From Solanum dulcamara (lineage: Eukaryota; Streptophyta; Magnoliopsida; Solanales; Solanaceae), in the NCBI RefSeq assembly GCF_947179165.1, contig NC_077243.1:32688001-32752000 (forward strand): a DNA stretch of 64,000 bases, written 5' to 3'. The notes under the pieces were generated by a model, which was not told where the DNA came from, did no database searches, and saw nothing but the letters and a program-made list of their open reading frames with translations. This document shows positions 59,701-64,000 of the stretch, in pieces. Position 1 is the first letter of the stretch; each line of letters starts with the position of its first letter. Made by a program: the position numbers and the translations under genes.

Positions 59701-61513
59701 AAGGGAAAACTTCCAAAAATTCAAACACTATTAGAATAGACTCAATATAAGGAGACTCTACCTCTACATTTCGGATATGGTCCAAATAGGCTAAAAAACC
59801 CTGCCCTACAATTTTTCTAGCCTGGAGAAAGGATATGACCTTAGTTTGCTTAGGCTTGTACACCCTTTCCCGCTCTAACCTTTCCCTCTACAGAATCTCT
59901 AGAGCTACAGTCTTTATATTGTAATGAAGTACAAAAAAGTAGGGGGACAATCAAGCCATGCCTAAGATTACTTCAAAATCTGTCATGTCTAGGATCACTA
60001 AGTCAACCCAAGTCTGTTATTATATAAACATAACATAACAAGAATGATACACATGGGTGACTATGACTTACTTTCCAATAGTGGTAGAAACATGAACAGA
60101 GGCATCCAATATATCACATAATGCATCAAAACCTAAGGCATACCTTACAGACACATAGTAATAAGTGGAACCTGGATCAAATAAAATAGTAGCCACACCC
60201 TCTTAGATTTCCTCTCTGCCCATCTTATGGATGTCCTTTTCCACTATTTTCTCCAGCTGCTAGGACCATTGCTCTGGCCTACTGGGGTATAGAAATTGTC
60301 CTATAAGGGTTAAGGATCTCCCTTCGTATATAGCCTGGCTCTACATATTTACAATAGCCATAATTAAAATATGGGTGGCTACCTAGAAATGATGTTCCCT
60401 TGTACTCATGGGCCTGATGCTGCTGCAGAGTACCTGAAAAGCTGCCAGTAGAAGCGGGCAGTACTGACTGAATTGACCAGGTAACAATCACCAGCTTGCC
60501 TGACCCTCTGTAATAAGACCCCTGGAAGTTACCTGCATTCTTGGGAGTTTTAGCCAAAGCCTTGTCTTGCCCATCCTTTCTCACACCTTCAACTTTCTTA
60601 ACAAAATCTGTGACCTCATTGAAGCTCCTGCCGGACAAAGTCATATGAATACAAAGTACCTACAACTCGGGGTCTAACCCCTTCACGAACAACCTAATCC
60701 TCCCCTCCTAAATAGTGACCAGCTGGGTAGCCTACCTAGATAGTGCATGGAATTTTATCTCATAAGCAGCCACTAATAACCCTCCCTGCTCAAGGGCCAT
60801 AAACCTATCCTTCTTCCTTTCCCTCAAGGTATGGGGCACATACTTCTCTAAATATAGAGCATGGAACTGAGCCCAAGTGAGTGGGGAAAAATAGGCAAAC
60901 GATACTCTACATAGGCCCTCCACTATTGCTTGTCCTCTTCCTACAATTGGAAGGTCACAAAATCCACTCCATGCTAATACACTATGCCCATATTGTGTAG
61001 CCTCTCATAGAAATCAAGAATAAACTCATAGGAATTCACATTTTTAGTACCATTGAAAACTAGAGGTTTGAGCTTGAGGAATTTGGTGAGCATTTCATGC
61101 TTAGTACCAGTCATCACAGGACCCATTAATGGCCTGAAGAATACATGTGTGTCTACTACTTCATCTGTTGGTTGAACTGCAGTAACAAACAGATGGTCAA
61201 CAGGAGCTGGTGCTGTGAGCATGGTGGGGATAGTGCCAATGCAAGATAGCCCACTCAGAAATGCTATGATCTACTGGACTAAGATAGGATTTAGAGTGGG
61301 GATACCAGTAGCCTCAGTTTGTGTACCCTTCTCTTGTTCTGCCTACTACTATTCCTCTCCAGCTTCTACCTCCCCCTCAACCTCATTCTAGGGATCCATA
61401 GGGGACTCATCTGCCACCACCTCCTCAATAGGGACCTCTACTCTAGTAGGGCTTGAGAGGAGCTCATTAGTGTGTTTTAGTATATTGAATCAAAAGAAGG
61501 CATTTTTATTCAT
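56746..61513 (-). pseudogene. pol: Chromovirus C gag-pol, decayed
   Basis: Minus-strand order: gag from about 61513 (LKPLVFNGTKN at 61080; a retrotransposon gag region to 60640); a zinc-knuckle linker (60640-60280); protease (to about 59870); RT (59600-58930; EFLVMSFGFINT, then FIEDILVYS, SVSFLGHVVS). RNase H is at 58930-58400 (IIYCDASHSDLV), and integrase at 58250-57320 (LTFSTAFHPQIDRQSERTIQVLEDML, ASIDMAPFEALYGRGCRS). The post-integrase region is 57305-57003 ([24 protein letters not shown]) and a chromodomain ends at about 56835 (DKYPQL). The catalytic Asp pair of RT is Glu-Asp. Many stops and frame changes occur. The group matches B, but the sequences differ throughout, so it is a different family. 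Confidence 0.82.
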
Positions 61514-64000
61514 AAGAATTATGCGTTTGAGCCAAAGTATGATATGCTCTCATACCCCTTCTTAAATCTTTCTACATATGATACCTTTAAGAAGGAACTT
61601 TGATTTAGAAAACTTGGGTAGTATTGTCACCTAGAAGATAGTGTGATTTGTGAAGTTATGGGCCATTAGTAGTAGAAGTACCCAGAATTAGAAGTATGTA
61701 TTTAGAAGTGTAGTAACCTAAAAAATGGGGATAGTTATTGAGTAAGGTATGTAGTTTCAGTCATATACCCAATAAGTCATTAATGAGGTGATATTCTTTG
61801 CTAAGTAGTAGTAGGTTTTGTGTGGATTTCATGGTAGAATGTAGAGAAAGAGTTGTTGGTTAAGATGAGTCAGAGTAAACTTGAACTAGGAAAAAAGTTT
61901 ATAATGATGTATCATTGTGTTAGCAAAGACCAAGTATAGGGTTTTAACAGAAGGATAACATAGTTAGGATTTAAAACATTTAAGCTATACTTTGTGATTT
62001 GAAGGAGGAGCCTTATGATATTCGTTGGTTAATGAATCTAATTAATAAAAGATGTATAATGAATGGATAAGTAGTATTGAGTTTGAGAAAGAAAATTCGT
62101 TGATAGACCATAATTAGATAAACGATGTGATAATGTCATGAAACTTTAATAGACTAGTGTTTTGTTTATTTTATCTACTATTTTAAATACTACGCTTGAA
62201 TTTTAGGCTAGCAGCATATAAAAGGTATGATGTTATGTGGGTGATAATGTTAGTTTTCAAATTTAATTTAGTAGGCTTGACATAGTTTATGAGAGAAATT
62301 TATATGCTAACTTGCAACAAGTGTGAGGGTACAAATGTGGTATTCATGACCCTTAGATAAAAATAATGAATTGTGGCTAAGTCATTAAGTGAGGAAGAGC
62401 CATGATATATGTACCCAAGACAATATACAATCGTATAGGATTAGAAGTTCATGATTTACTATGATTGCCTAGCTAGTATCCTTGAGCTACCAATGTGGAG
62501 TAGGCTGATGTAAGCATTATATGATACCCTTAAGACTTGTGCCGAAGGGTTCATATATAGATGTTGATGAATCTCATAATATAGTTTAAGTCTTCTTCAG
62601 TTAGGGAGATACGTACTTAGAAGAGTTGTGTTATAGGTCTAAGAAGAAGAGGTTAGATTATTAAGTGCTAGAACAAGTAGCTATGTCCTAGAAGGAATTT
62701 TTAGTCTCTCCATATGTGGTAAATCAGGGAGAGTTTATAATCACATTCTTAGTGTTGCCTAAATTTGTCAGATTAAAATGAATATAACTTATCTTAAGGA
62801 TTTTGGAAGAGATCTACAAACTTAGAATGTACGTTTAGACCTAAGGGGGAGATGAACGGGAGACTTATTCATAAAATAGTTATGATGAGATAATAATCCA
62901 TTCCTACTCCAGCGTATTTCTCATATTTCAGTTGTTATGAAACATTGCTTATGTATCATATATCTGCCTTATATCCATGACTTATGCTCTTGCACATCAG
63001 AAAAAGTCACGTTGATGCTTAGTTCCTAGAATAAGAGGCAGATATTTCAACTATATGACCTCAATATTACTTCATGAAGTTACAGATATCAGCCTTATGA
63101 TATGAATCTATTACTATAAGTTCTCATGTTTTGTTGTTTTCTCAGTCCCATGAACTTATGTTATACTCATGATATACCCTTAATGACTAGTGAAACAACA
63201 CTACGTCATGCATGTTCTCAGATCAGATTTCTTGAATGATTCGTGCTTATGATATTTTTTCTCTAAGCCTTTCCAATGGTCTCTCTTTACTATTGATAGC
63301 AGTGTTGATAACATCTTAATCTTGGTCTAGATAAGAGGGTAAATGATCCTTATTATGAAGATCAAGTATGTTTTTTCCATTTAAGGTTTTAAGTGTGAGA
63401 AATATTGAAATGAAGCTTTTTTATATGTAGTAACTACATGAGAGTATTTGGTGTGTTCTTGTAGAAATTCATGAATTTTTCAACCAGTAGAGATGATAGA
63501 AAGGTGGTAACTTCTTGGAAGAATTGGTTGTCTAAAAGTCCATAAAGTGGTTATAGTAATAGATTTGAATATGATGTTAATAACAAGTGGATGATTATAT
63601 TATATGATTAGAGACTTCTTGATTAGAACATGAAGTATGTTGAATGAGGTGGTAAGAAGCAGTATTTTTGAACTATAAGTCCCTACAAGTATAGATCATG
63701 CTTACGTGATTTAGATTAGTATTATCATCTTATGTGTAGCACCTTGTGACTTAGAGTTAGGCTTGAACATAGTAAGAGCATGCATATAGACTTAGAACTT
63801 GGTAAGAGTAGTTATATACCCTTGTGGGAGCTGTGAGTTGCAGCTAATGAGGTGTTCCATTCAGAAAGAATAGCATAGTTGAGAAGAGTTTCTAGGCTTA
63901 AAATCTACAGTCATATCGCTCAAAGCATAGTACTCCTATTCTTACTTCATACTCAAGGTAATGTTGAATGGCTCCAAATAGAGTGTGACTTATATTCAAA
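61514..64000. other. AT-rich sequence, nothing identified
   Basis: No open frame longer than 60 residues and no domain on either strand. GCTCTCATACCCC (about 61547-61559) could be a worn primer site of element C (inverse GGGGTATGAGAGC). The sequence beyond does not resemble the C 3' LTR at 54942-56745, so I cannot call it the 5' LTR. It may belong to another repeat extending past the window. Confidence 0.4.

Noticed and set aside
61547..64000. 5' LTR of element C
   Set aside because: A possible primer site precedes it, but I see no similarity to the C 3' LTR at 54942-56745, and the end would lie outside the window.
1..64000. tRNA, rRNA or other structural RNA genes
   Set aside because: No cloverleaf-like segment with A and B boxes or rRNA sequence was recognised by eye. 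A covariance-model scan would be decisive, but I could not run one.

Overview
This is plant nuclear DNA: AT-rich and almost entirely built from nested transposable elements. One recognisable host gene is present, a WUSCHEL-related homeobox gene of the WOX5/WOX7 type (12732-13318, minus strand). The protein families and LTR styles are most familiar from Solanaceae, but that assignment is an impression, not proof.

Layout. 1-4184: a gypsy-type LTR element (A, plus strand) with gag but no pol. 4185-10130: worn LTR fragments and a 5'-truncated LINE tail. 10131-14750: the gene island, holding a Stowaway-like MITE, an unrecognised small ORF, a TA microsatellite, the WOX gene and its upstream region. 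14760-15870: a Mutator-like non-autonomous element with terminal inverted repeats of about 110 bp. 16066-21369: a complete but decayed Ty1/copia element (minus). 22655-23185: a dead partial copy of the WOX promoter and first exon, in a cluster of MITEs and a long inverted repeat. 24639-54941: a chromovirus (B, minus) lacking its 5' end. Its chromodomain is split by an Athila-like element with an env-like third ORF (27140-50501). The right LTR of that element is in turn split by a full-length LINE of 9.7 kb (40142-49869). 54942-61513: a second decayed chromovirus (C, minus). 61514-64000: AT-rich sequence with nothing I can identify.

Order of events read from the nesting: chromovirus B first, then the Athila-like element, then the LINE. 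The uninterrupted left LTR of the Athila-like element preserves the empty LINE target, so the LINE insertion is documented inside the window. The LINE is the least damaged element: ORF2 is one frame with four nonsense codons, and ORF1 overlaps ORF2 in a TGATG stop-start junction. No element appears able to move by itself. The WOX gene is intact as far as can be read (two exons, 166 residues) and is probably the only conventional gene.
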